Source: Psococerastis gibbosa
Taxonomy: Eukaryota; Arthropoda; Insecta; Psocodea; Psocidae
Direction: 5' to 3'
Assembly: GCA_963971405.1 (NCBI GenBank)
Contig: OZ020491.1
Location: 34,833,019-34,897,018, forward strand
DNA length: 64,000 bases
The notes under the pieces: model-generated
Told to the model about the DNA's origin: nothing
Databases searched by the model: none
What the model saw: only the letters and a program-made list of their open reading frames with translations
In this document: in pieces, positions 23,473-36,200 of the stretch
Layout: each line of letters starts with the position of its first letter
Numbering within the stretch: the stretch's first letter is position 1
Made by a program: the position numbers and the translations under genes

Positions 23473-26400
23473 ATTGCTCAATGTTAAATTCAATACAGTG
23501 AGCCAAAGTAAGCAAAATTAAGACACCCTTATCATATCAAGACCTTTTGAAAAATAAAATAAGTAAATAGCTATTTTTCTTATTCTTGTCGAATGAATTT
23601 TTTTTAGCTACATTTACACCGATGAACACGCACAAACAATTGCTCAATGTTAAGTACAATACATTGAGCCAAAATAAGCAAAATTAAGACACCTATATCT
23701 TTTTAAAACCTTTAAAAAAAATAAAATAAGTAAATAGCAATTTTTCTTATTCTTGTCGAATGAATTTTTTTTAGCTACATTTACACCGATGAACACGCAG
23801 GAGCAATTGCTCAATGTTAAGTACAATACATTGAGCCAAAATAAGCAAAATTAAGACACCTATATCTTTTTAAAACCTTTAAAAAAAATAAAATAAGTAA
23901 ATAGCTATTTTTTTTTATTCTTGTCGAATGAATTTTTTTTAGCAACATTTAAACCGATGAACACGCAGGAGCAAATGCTCAATGTCAAGTACAATACGAT
24001 GAGCCAAAATAAGCAAAATTAAGACACCTATATTTTTTTAAAACCTTTAAAAAAATAAAATAAGTAAATAGCTATTTTTTTAATTCTTGTCGTATGAATT
24101 TTTTTTAGCTACATCTACACCGATGAACACGCAGGAGCAATTGCTCAATGTTAAGTACAATACAATGAGCCAAAATAAGCAAAATTAAGACACCGTTATC
24201 ATATCAAGACCTTTAAAAAAATAAAATAAGTAAATAGCTATTTTTCTTATTCTTGTCGAATGAATTTTTTTTAGCTACATTTACACCGATGAACACGCAG
24301 CAGCAATTGCTCAATGTTAAGTACAATACATTGAGCCAAAATAAGCCAATTTAAGACACCCTTGTCATATCAAGACCTTCAAAAAAAAAAATAAGTATAT
24401 AGCTATTTTTCGTATTCTTGCCGAATGAATTTTTTGTAGCTACATTTACACCGATGAACACGCAGGGGCAAGTGGCCAATGTTAAGTACAATACAGTGAG
24501 CCTAAATAAGCAACATTAAGACACCTATATCTTTTTAAGACCTTTAAAAAAAAAAAAATAAGTAAATAGCTATTTTTCTTATTCTTGTCGAATGAATTTT
24601 TTTTAGGTACATTTACACCGATGAACACGCAGGAACAATTGCTCAATGTTAAGTGCAATACATTGAGCCAAAAAAAGCAAAATTAAGACACCTATATCTT
24701 TTTAAAACCTTTAAAAAAAATAAAATAAGTAAATAGCTATTTTTCTTATTCTTGTCGAATGAATTTTTTTTAGCTACATTTACACCAATGAACACGCAGA
24801 AGCAATTGCTCAATGTTAAGTACAATACATTGAGCCAAAATAAGCAAAATTAAGACACCCTTATCATATCAAGACCTTTAAAAAAAATAAAATAAGTAAA
24901 TAGCTATTTTTTTTATTCTTGTCGAATGAATTTTTTTTAGCAACATTTAAACCGATGAACACGCAGGAGCAATTGCTTAATGTCAAGAACAATACAATGA
25001 GCCAAAATAAGCAAAATTAAGACACCTATATCTTTTTAAAACCTTTAAAAAAATAAAATAAGTAAATAGCTATTTTTCTTATTCTTGTCGAATGAATTCT
25101 TTTTAGCTACATTTACACTGATGAACACGCAGGAACAATTGCTCAATGTTAATTACAATACAATGAGCCAAAACAAGCCAAATAAAGACACCCGTGTCAT
25201 ATCAAGACCTTTAAAAAAAATAAAATAAGTAAATAGCTATTTTTCGTATTCTTGTCGAATGAATTTTTTTAGCTACATTTACACCGATGAACACGCAGGA
25301 GCAATTGCTCAATGTTAATTACAATACAGTGAGCCATAATAAGCCAAATTAAGACACCCTCGTCATATCAAGACCTTTAAAAAAAATAAAATAAGTAAAT
25401 AGCTATTTTTTTTATTCTTGTCGAATGAATTTTTTTTGGCAACATTTAAACCGATGAACACGCAGGAGCAATTGCTTAATGTCAAGTACAATACAATGAG
25501 CCATAATAAGCAAAATTAAGACACCTATATCTTTTTAAAACCTTTAAAAAAAATAAAATAAGTAAATAGCTATTTTTCTTGTTCTTGTCGAATGAATTTT
25601 TTTTAGCTACATTTACACCGATGAACACGCAGGAGCAATTGCTCAATGTTTAGTACAATACAATGAGCCAAAATAAGCAAAATTAAGACACCCGTGTCAT
25701 ACCAAGACCTTTAAAAAAAATAAAATAAGTAAATAGCTATTTTTTTTATTCTTGTCGAATGAATTTTTTTTAGCAACATTTACACCGATGAACACGCAGG
25801 AGCATGTGGCCGATGTTAAGTACAATACAGTGAGCCTAAATAAGCAAATAAGACACCTATATCTTTTTAAGACCTTTAAAAAAAATAAAATAAGTAAATA
25901 GCTATTTTTCTTATTCTTGTCGAATGAATTTTTTTTAGGTACATTTAAACCGATGAACACGCAGGAACAATTGCTCAATGTTAGGTGCAATACATTGAGA
26001 GAAAAAAAGCAAAATTAAGACAGCTATATCTTTTTAAAACCTTTAAAAAAATAAAATAAGTAAATAGCTATTTTTCTTATTCTTGTCGAATGAATTTTTT
26101 TTTAGCTACATTTACACTGATGAACACGCAGGAACAATTGTTCAATGTTAACTACAATACATTGAGCCAAAACAAGCCAAATTAAGACACCAGTGTCATA
26201 TCAAGACCTTTAAAAAAAATAAAATAAGTAAATAGCTATTTTTCGTATTCTTGTCGATTGAATTTTTTGTAGCTACATTTACACCGATGAACACGCACGA
26301 GCAAGTGGCCAATATTAAGTTCAATACATTGAGCCTAAATAAGCAAAACTAAGACACCTATATCTTTTTAAGACCTTTAAAAAAAATAAAATAAGTAAAT

Positions 26401-27469
26401 AGCTATTTTTCTTATTCTTGTCGAATGAATTTTTTTTAGCTACATTTACAACGATGAACACGCAGGAGCAATTGCTTAATGTTTAGTACAATACAATGAG
26501 CCTAAATAAGCAAAACTAAGACACCTATATCTTTTTAAGACCTTTAAAAAAAATAAAATAAGTAAATAGCTATTTTTCTTATTCTTGTCGAATGAATTTT
26601 TTTTAGCTACATTTAAACCGATGAACACGCAGGAGCAATTGCTTAATGTCAAGTACAATACAATGAGCCAAAATAAGCAAAATTAAGACACCTATATCTT
26701 TTTAAAACCTTTAAAAAAATAAAATAAGTAAATAGCTATTTTTCTTATTCTTGTCGAATGAATTTTTTTTAGCAACATTTACACTGATGAACACGCAGGA
26801 ACAATTGCTCAATGTTAATTACAATACAATGAGCCAAAACAAGCCAAATAAAGACACCCGTGTCATATCAAGACCTTTAAAAAAAATAAAATAAGTAAAT
26901 AGCTATTTTTCGTATTCTTGTCGAATGAATTTTTTTAGCTACATTTACACCGATGAACACGCAAGAGCAATTGCTCAATGTCAAGTACAATACAATGAGC
27001 CTAAATAAGCAAAATTAAGACACCTATATCTTTTTAAGACCTTTAAAAAAAATTAAATAAGTAAATAGCTATTTTTCTAATTCTTGTCGAATGAATTTTT
27101 TTTAGCTACATTTACACCGATGAACACGCACGAGCAATTGCTTAATGTTAAGTACAATACAGTGAGCCATAATAAGCAAAATTAAGACACCCTTATCATA
27201 TCAAGACCTTTAAAAAAATAAAATAAGTAAATAGCTATTTTTTTTATTCTTGTCGAATGAATTTTTTTTAGCTACATTTACACCGATGAACACGCAGGAG
27301 AAATTGCTCAATGTTAATTTTAATACAATGAGCCAAAATAAGCCAAATTAAGACACCCGTGTCATATCAAGACCTTTAAAAAAAATAAAATAAGTATATA
27401 GCTATTTTTCGTATTCTTGTCGAATGAATTTTTTTTAGCTACATTTACACCGATGAACACGCAGGAGCA
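23473..27469 (+). repeat. 24-mer HOR, copy 2 (3,997 bp)
   Basis: The monomer order is that of the 24-mer starting at 19311, and it carries the same private bases, so the two are a recent tandem pair. Small differences allow ordering: copy 2 keeps the usual CCCTTATC in m13 and the usual AAAATAAGC, while its second m14 reads GAGCCATAATAAGC. Its m1 reads CTAATTC with an intact TAGCTATTT, whereas m1 in copy 1 is an m1/m15 hybrid with AATAATTATTTTTCG. Confidence 0.9.
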
Positions 27470-28633
27470 ATTGCTCAATGTTAAATTCAATACAGTGAGC
27501 CAAAGTAAGCAAAATTAAGACACCCTTATCATATCAAGACCTTTTGAAAAATAAAATAAGTAAATAGCTATTTTTCTTATTCTTGTCGAATGAATTTTTT
27601 TTAGCTACATTTACACCGATGAACACGCACAAACAATTGCTCAATGTTAAGTACAATACATTGAGCCAAAATAAGCAAAATTAAGACACCTATATCTTTT
27701 TAAAACCTTTAAAAAAAATAAAATAAGTAAATAGCTATTTTTCTTATTCTTGTCGAATGAATTTTTTTTAGCTACATTTACACCGATGAACACGCAGGAG
27801 CAATTGCTCAATGTTTAGTACAATACAATGAGCCAAAATAAGCAAAATTAAGACACCCTTATCATATCAAGACCTTTAAAAAAAATAAAATAAGTAAATA
27901 GCTATTTTTTTTTATTCTTGTCGAATGAATTTTTTTTAGCAACATTTAAACCGATGAACACGCAGGAGCAAATGCTCAATGTCAAGTACAATACGATGAG
28001 CCAAAATAAGCAAAATTAAGACACCTATATTTTTTTAAAACCTTTAAAAAAATAAAATAAGTAAATAGCTATTTTTTTAATTCTTGTCGTATGAATTTTT
28101 TTTAGCTACATCTACACCGATGAACACGCAGGAGCAATTGCTCAATGTTAAGTACAATACATTGAGCCAAAATAAGCAAAACTAAGACACCTATATCTTT
28201 CTAAAACCTTTAAAAAAAATAAAATAAGTAAATAGCTATTTTTCTTATTCTTGTCGAATGAATTTTTTTTAGCTACATTTACACCGATGAACACGCAGGA
28301 GCAATTGCTCAATGTTAAGTACAATACAATGAGCCAAAATAAGCAAAATTAAGACACCGTTATCATATCAAGACCTTTAAAAAAATAAAATAAGTAAATA
28401 GCTATTTTTCTTATTCTTGTCGAATGAATTTTTTTTAGCTACATTTACACCGATGAACACGCAGCAGCAATTGCTCAATGTTAAGTACAATACAATGAGC
28501 CAAAATAAGCCAATTTAAGACACCCTTGTCATATCAAGACCTTCAAAAAAAAAAATAAGTATATAGCTATTTTTCGTATTCTTGCCGAATGAATTTTTTG
28601 TAGCTACATTTACACCGATGAACACGCAGGGCC

Positions 28634-30130
28634 AAGTGGCCAATGTTAAGTACAATACAGTGAGCCAAAATAAGCAAAATTAAGACACCCTTATCATATC
28701 AAGACCTTTAAAAAAAATAAAATAAGTAAATAGCTATTTTTTTTATTCTTGTCGAATGAATTTTTTTTAGCAACATTTAAACCGATGAACACGCAGGAGC
28801 AATTGCTTAATGTTAAGTACAACACATTGAGCCAAAATAAGCAAAACTAAGACACCTATATCTTTCTAAAACCTTTAAAAAAAATAAAATAAGTAAATAG
28901 CTATTTTTCTTATTCTTGTCGAATGAATTTTTTTTAGCTACATTTACACCGATGAACACGCAGGAGCAATTGCTCAATGTTAAGTACAATACAATGAGCC
29001 AAAATAAGCAAAATTAAGACACCGTTATCATATCAAGACCTTTAAAAAAATAAAATAAGTAAATAGCTATTTTTCTTATTCTTGTCGAATGAATTTTTTT
29101 TAGCTACATTTACACCGATGAACACGCAGCAGCAATTGCTCAATGTTAAGTACAATACAATGAGCCAAAATAAGCCAATTTAAGACACCCTTGTCATATC
29201 AAGACCTTCAAAAAAAAAATAAGTATATAGCTATTTCTCGTATTCTTGCCGAATGAATTTTTTGTAGCTACATTTACACCGATGAACACGCAGGGGCAAG
29301 TGGCCAATGTTAAGTACAATACAGTGAGCCTAAATAAGCAACATTAAGACACCTATATCTTTTTAAGACCTTTAAAAAAAAAAAAATAAGTAAATAGCTA
29401 TTTTTCTTATTCTTGTCGAATGAATTTTTTTTAGGTACATTTACACCGATGAACACGCAGGAACAATTGCTCAATGTTAAGTGCAATACATTGAGCCAAA
29501 AAAAGCAAAATTAAGACACCTATATCTTTTTAAAACCTTTAAAAAAAATAAAATAAGTAAATAGCTATTTTTCTTATTCTTGTCGAATGAATTTTTTTTA
29601 GCTACATTTACACCGATGAACACGCAGAAGCAATTGCTCAATGTTAAGTACAATACATTGAGCCAAAATAAGCAAAATTAAGACACCCTTATCATATCAA
29701 GACCTTTAAAAAAAATAAAATAAGTAAATAGCTATTTTTTTTATTCTTGTCGAATGAATTTTTTTTAGCAACATTTAAACCGATGAACACGCAGGAGCAA
29801 TTGCTTAATGTCAAGTACAATACAATGAGCCAAAATAAGCAAAATTAAGACACCTATATCTTTTTAAAACCTTTAAAAAAATAAAATAAGTAAATAGCTA
29901 TTTTTCTTATTCTTGTCGAATGAATTTTTTTTAGCTACATTTACACTGATGAGCACGCAGGAACAATTGCTCAATGTTAATTACAATACAATGAGCCAAA
30001 ACAAGCCAAATAAAGACACCCGTGTCATATCAAGACCTTTAAAAAAAATAAAATAAGTAAATAACTATTTTTCGTATTCTTGTCGAATGAATTTTTTTAG
30101 CTACATTTACACCGATGAACACGCAGGGCC
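28634..30130 (+). repeat. 9-mer HOR, copy 1 (1,497 bp)
   Basis: It begins with a hybrid monomer that starts GGGCCAAGTGGCCAATG (m11) and continues as m13 (CCCTTATC, AGCAACATTTAAACCG). It is followed by m14/m8 hybrid, m9, m10, m11, m12, m13, m14 and m15. Distinctive bases are CTGATGAGCACGC at the end of m14 and AATAACTATTTTT in m15. A unique change here is TACAACACATTG (about 28818), and m10 has TATTTCTCG. Confidence 0.9.
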
Positions 30131-31628
30131 AAGTGGCCAATGTTAAGTACAATACAGTGAGCCAAAATAAGCAAAATTAAGACACCCTTATCATATCAAG
30201 ACCTTTAAAAAAAATAAAATAAGTAAATAGCTATTTTTTTTATTCTTGTCGAATGAATTTTTTTTAGCAACATTTAAACCGATGAACACGCAGGAGCAAT
30301 TGCTTAATGTTAAGTACAATACATTGAGCCAAAATAAGCAAAACTAAGACACCTATATCTTTCTAAAACCTTTAAAAAAAATAAAATAAGTAAATAGCTA
30401 TTTTTCTTATTCTTGTCGAATGAATTTTTTTTAGCTACATTTACACCGATGAACACGCAGGAGCAATTGCTCAATGTTAAGTACAATACAATGAGCCAAA
30501 ATAAGCAAAATTAAGACACCGTTATCATATCAAGACCTTTAAAAAAATAAAATAAGTAAATAGCTATTTTTCTTATTCTTGTCGAATGAATTTTTTTTAG
30601 CTACATTTACACCGATGAACACGCAGCAGCAATTGCTCAATGTTAAGTACAATACAATGAGCCAAAATAAGCCAATTTAAGACACCCTTGTCATATCAAG
30701 ACCTTCAAAAAAAAAATAAGTATATAGCTATTTTTCGTATTCTTGCCGAATGAATTTTTTGTAGCTACATTTACACCGATGAACACGCAGGGGCAAGTGG
30801 CCAATGTTAAGTACAATACAGTGAGCCTAAATAAGCAACATTAAGACACCTATATCTTTTTAAGACCTTTAAAAAAAAAAAAATAAGTAAATAGCTATTT
30901 TTCTTATTCTTGTCGAATGAATTTTTTTTAGGTACATTTACACCGATGAACACGCAGGAACAATTGCTCAATGTTAAGTGCAATACATTGAGCCAAAAAA
31001 AGCAAAATTAAGACACCTATATCTTTTTAAAACCTTTAAAAAAAATAAAATAAGTAAATAGCTATTTTTCTTATTCTTGTCGAATGAATTTTTTTTAGCT
31101 ACATTTACACCGATGAACACGCAGAAGCAATTGCTCAATGTTAAGTACAATACATTGAGCCAAAATAAGCAAAATTAAGACACCCTTATCATATCAAGAC
31201 CTTTAAAAAAAATAAAATAAGTAAATAGCTATTTTTTTTATTCTTGTCGAATGAATTTTTTTTAGCAACATTTAAACCGATGAACACGCAGGAGCAATTG
31301 CTTAATGTCAAGTACAATACAATGAGCCAAAATAAGCAAAATTAAGACACCTATATCTTTTTAAAACCTTTAAAAAAATAAAATAAGTAAATAGCTATTT
31401 TTCTTATTCTTGTCGAATGAATTTTTTTTAGCTACATTTACACTGATGAGCACGCAGGAACAATTGCTCAATGTTAATTACAATACAATGAGCCAAAACA
31501 AGCCAAATAAAGACACCCGTGTCATATCAAGACCTTTAAAAAAAATAAAATAAGTAAATAACTATTTTTCGTATTCTTGTCGAATGAATTTTTTTAGCTA
31601 CATTTACACCGATGAACACGCAGGAGCA
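30131..31628 (+). repeat. 9-mer HOR, copy 2 (1,498 bp)
   Basis: It repeats the 9-mer that starts at 28634 with the same hybrid start, the same GAGCACGC end of m14 (about 31448) and the same AATAACTATT in m15. It lacks the two copy-1-only changes, so those arose after duplication. It is followed by m16 instead of another m11/m13 hybrid, ending the tandem run. Most of this unit is also the left end of the 8,658 bp duplication. Confidence 0.9.
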
Positions 31629-33294
31629 ATTGCTCAATGTTAATTACAATACAGTGAGCCATAATAAGCCAAATTAAGACACCCTCGTCATATCAAGACC
31701 TTTAAAAAAAATAAAATAAGTAAATAGCTATTTTTTTTATTCTTGTCGAATGAATTTTTTTTGGCAACATTTAAACCGATGAACACGCAGGAGCAATTGC
31801 TTAATGTCAAGTACAATACAATGAGCCAAAATAAGAAAAATTAAGACACCTATATCTTTTTAAAACCTTTAAAAAAAATAAAATAAGTAAATAGCTATTT
31901 TTCTTATTCTTGTCGAATGAATTTTTTTTAGCCACATTTACACCGACGAACACGCAGGAGCAATTGCTCAATGTTTAGTACAATACAATGAGCCAAAATA
32001 AGCAAAATTAAGACACCCGTGTCATACCAAGACCTTTAAAAAAAATAAAATAAGTAAATAGCTATTTTTTTTATTCTTGTCGAATGAATTTTTTTTAGCA
32101 ACATTTACACCGATGAACACGCAGGAGCATGTGGCCGATGTTAAGTACAATACAGTGAGCCTAAATAAGCAAATAAGACACCTATATCTTTTTAAGACCT
32201 TTAAAAAAAATAAAATAAGTAAATAGCTATTTTTCTTATTCTTGTCGAATGAATTTTTTTTAGGTACATTTAAACCGATGAACACGCAGGAACAATTGCT
32301 CAATGTTAGGTGCAATACATTGAGAGAAAAAAAGCAAAATTAAGACAGCTATATCTTTTTAAAACCTTTAAAAAAATAAAATAAGTAAATAGCTATTTTT
32401 CTTATTCTTGTCGAATGAATTTTTTTTTAGCTACATTTACACTGATGAACACGCAGGAACAATTGTTCAATGTTAACTACAATACATTGAGCCAAAACAA
32501 GCCAAATTAAGACACCAGTGTCATATCAAGACCTTTAAAAAAAATAAAATAAGTAAATAGCTATTTTTCGTATTCTTGTCGATTGAATTTTTTTTAGCTA
32601 CATTTACACCGATGAACACGCACGAGCAAGTGGCCAATATTAAGTTCAATACATTGAGCCTAAATAAGCAAAACTAAGACACCTATATCTTTTTAAGACC
32701 TTTAAAAAAAATAAAATAAGTAAATAGCTATTTTTCTTATTCTTGTCGAATGAATTTTTTTTAGCTACATTTACAACGATGAACACGCAGGAGCAATTGC
32801 TTAATGTTTAGTACAATACAATGAGCCTAAATAAGCAAAACTAAGACACCTATATCTTTTTAAGACCTTTAAAAAAAATAAAATAAGTAAATAGCTATTT
32901 TTCTTATTCTTGTCGAATGAATTTTTTTTAGCTACATTTAAACCGATGAACACGCAGGAGCAATTGCTTAATGTCAAGTACAATACAATGAGCCAAAATA
33001 AGCAAAATTAAGACACCTATATCTTTTTAAAACCTTTAAAAAAATAAAATAAGTAAATAGCTATTTTTCTTATTCTTGTCGAATGAATTTTTTTTAGCAA
33101 CATTTACACTGATGAACACGCAGGAACAATTGCTCAATGTTAATTACAATACAATGAGCCAAAACAAGCCAAATAAAGACACCCGTGTCATATCAAGACC
33201 TTTAAAAAAAATAAAATAAGTAAATAGCTATTTTTCGTATTCTTGTCGAATGAATTTTTTTAGCTACATTTACACCGATGAACACGCAAGAGCA

Positions 33295-36200
33295 ATTGCT
33301 CAATGTCAAGTACAATACAATGAGCCTAAATAAGCAAAATTAAGACACCTATATCTTTTTAAGACCTTTAAAAAAAATTAAATAAGTAAATAGCTATTTT
33401 TCTAATTCTTGTCGAATGAATTTTTTTTAGCTACATTTACACCGATGAACACGCACGAGCAATTGCTTAATGTTAAGTACAATACAGTGAGCCATAATAA
33501 GCAAAATTAAGACACCCTTATCATATCAAGACCTTTAAAAAAATAAAATAAGTAAATAGCTATTTTTTTTATTCTTGTCGAATGAATTTTTTTTAGCTAC
33601 ATTTACACCGATGAACACGCAGGAGAAATTGCTCAATGTTAATTTTAATACAATGAGCCAAAATAAGCCAAATTAAGACACCCGTGTCATATCAAGACCT
33701 TTAAAAAAAATAAAATAAGTATATAGCTATTTTTCGTATTCTTGTCGAATGAATTTTTTTTAGCTACATTTACACCGATGAACACGCACGAGCAATTGCT
33801 CAATGTTAAATTCAATACAGTGAGCCAAAGTAAGCAAAATTAAGACACCCTTATCATATCAAGACCTTTTGAAAAATAAAATAAGTAAATAGCTATTTTT
33901 CTTATTCTTGTCGAATGAATTTTTTTTAGCTACATTTACACCGATGAACACGCACAAACAATTGCTCAATGTTAAGTACAATACATTGAGCCAAAATAAG
34001 CAAAATTAAGACACCTATATCTTTTTAAAACCTTTAAAAAAAATAAAATAAGTAAATAGCTATTTTTCTTATTCTTGTCGAATGAATTTTTTTTAGCTAC
34101 ATTTACACCGATGAACACGCAGGAGCAATAGCTCAATGTTTAGTACAATACAATGAGCCAAAATAAGCAAAATTAAGACACCCTTATCATATCAAGACCT
34201 TTAAAAAAAATAAAATAAGTAAATAGCTATTTTTTTTTATTCTTGTCGAATGAATTTTTTTTAGCAACATTTAAACCGATGAACACGCAGGAGCAAATGC
34301 TCAATGTCAAGTACAATACGATGAGCCAAAATAAGCAAAATTAAGACACTTATATTTTTTTAAAACCTTTAAAAAAATAAAATAAGTAAATAGCTATTTT
34401 TTTAATTCTTGTCGTATGAATTTTTTTTAGCTACATCTACACCGATGAACACGCAGGAGCAATTGCTCAATGTTAAGTACAATACATTGAGCAAAAATAA
34501 GCAAAACTAAGACACCTATATCTTTCTAAAACCTTTAAAAAAAATAAAATAAGTAAATAGCTATTTTTCTTATTCTTGTCGAATGAATTTTTTTTAGCTA
34601 CATTTACACCGATGAACACGCAGGAGCAATTGCTCAATGTTAAGTACAATACAATGAGCCAAAATAAGCAAAATTAAGACACCGTTATCATATCAAGACC
34701 TTTAAAAAAATAAAATAAGTAAATAGCTATTTTTCTTATTCTTGTCGAATGAATTTTTTTTAGCTACATTTACACCGATGAACACGCAGCAGCAATTGCT
34801 CAATGTTAAGTACAATACAATGAGCCAAAATAAGCCAATTTAAGACACCCTTGTCATATGAAGACCTTCAAAAAAAAAAATAAGTATATAGCTATTTTTC
34901 GTATTCTTGCCGAATGAATTTTTTGTAGCTACATTTACACCGATGAACACGCAGGGGCAAGTGGCCAATGTTAAGTACAATACAGTGAGCCTAAATAAGC
35001 AACATTAAGACACCTATATCTTTTTAAGACCTTTAAAAAAAAAAAAATAAGTAAATAGCTATTTTTCTTATTCTTGTCGAATGAATTTTTTTTAGGTACA
35101 TTTACACCGATGAACACGCAGGAACAATTGCTTAATGTTAAGTGCAATACATTGAGCCAAAAAAAGCAAAATTAAGACACCTATATCTTTTTAAAACCTT
35201 TAAAAAAAATAAAATAAGTAAATAGCTATTTTTCTTATTCTTGTCGAATGAATTTTTTTTAGCTACATTTACACCGATGAACACGCAGAAGCAATTGCTC
35301 AATGTTAAGTACAATACATTGAGCCAAAATAAGCAAAATTAAGACACCCTTATCATATCAAGACCTTTAAAAAAAATAAAATAAGTAAATAGCTATTTTT
35401 TTTATTCTTGTCGAATGAATTTTTTTTAGCAACATTTAAACCGATGAACACGCAGGAGCAATTGCTTAATGTCAAGTACAATACAATGAGCCAAAATAAG
35501 CAAAATTAAGACACCTATATCTTTTTAAAACCTTTAAAAAAATAAAATAAGTAAATAGCTATTTTTCTTATTCTTGTCGAATGAATTTTTTTTAGCTACA
35601 TTTACACTGATGAACACGCAGGAACAATTGCTCAATGTTAATTACAATACAATGAGCCAAAACAAGCCAAATAAAGACACCCGTGTCATATCAAGACCTT
35701 TAAAAAAAATAAAATAAGTTAATAGCTATTTTTCGTATTCTTGTCGAATGAATTTTTTTAGCTACATTTACACCGATGAACACGCAGGAGCAATTGCTCA
35801 ATGTTAATTACAATACAGTGAGCCATAATAAGCCAAATTAAGACACCCTTGTCATATCAAGACCTTTAAAAAAAATAAAATAAGTAAATAGCTATTTTTT
35901 TTATTCTTGTCGAATGAATTTTTTTTGGCAACATTTAAACCGATGAACACGCAGGAGCAATTGCTTAATGTCAAGTACAATACAATGAGCCAAAATAAGC
36001 AAAATTAAGACACCTATATCTTTTTAAAACCTTTAAAAAAATAAAATAAGTAAATAGCTATTTTTCTTATTCTTGTCGAATGAATTTTTTTTAGCTACAT
36101 TTACACTGATGAACACGCAGGAACAATTGCTCAATGTTAATTACAATACAATGAGCCAAAACAAGCCAAATAAAGACACCCTTGTCATATCAAGACCTTT

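Larger units (their letters stand above)
27470..33794 (+). repeat. Expanded HOR, 38 monomers (6,325 bp)
   Basis: Order: m4-m10; then twice the 9-mer (m11/m13 hybrid, m14/m8 hybrid, m9, m10, m11, m12, m13, m14, m15); then m16, m14, m6/m20 hybrid, m21-m27, m1-m3. The extra length over the canonical 30 comes from the doubled 9-mer. m10 in this block and later ones has CCTTCAAAA in place of CCTTTAAAA. The m16 with CCCTCGTC and the m6/m20 hybrid link this block to the 24-mers on its left. Confidence 0.88.
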
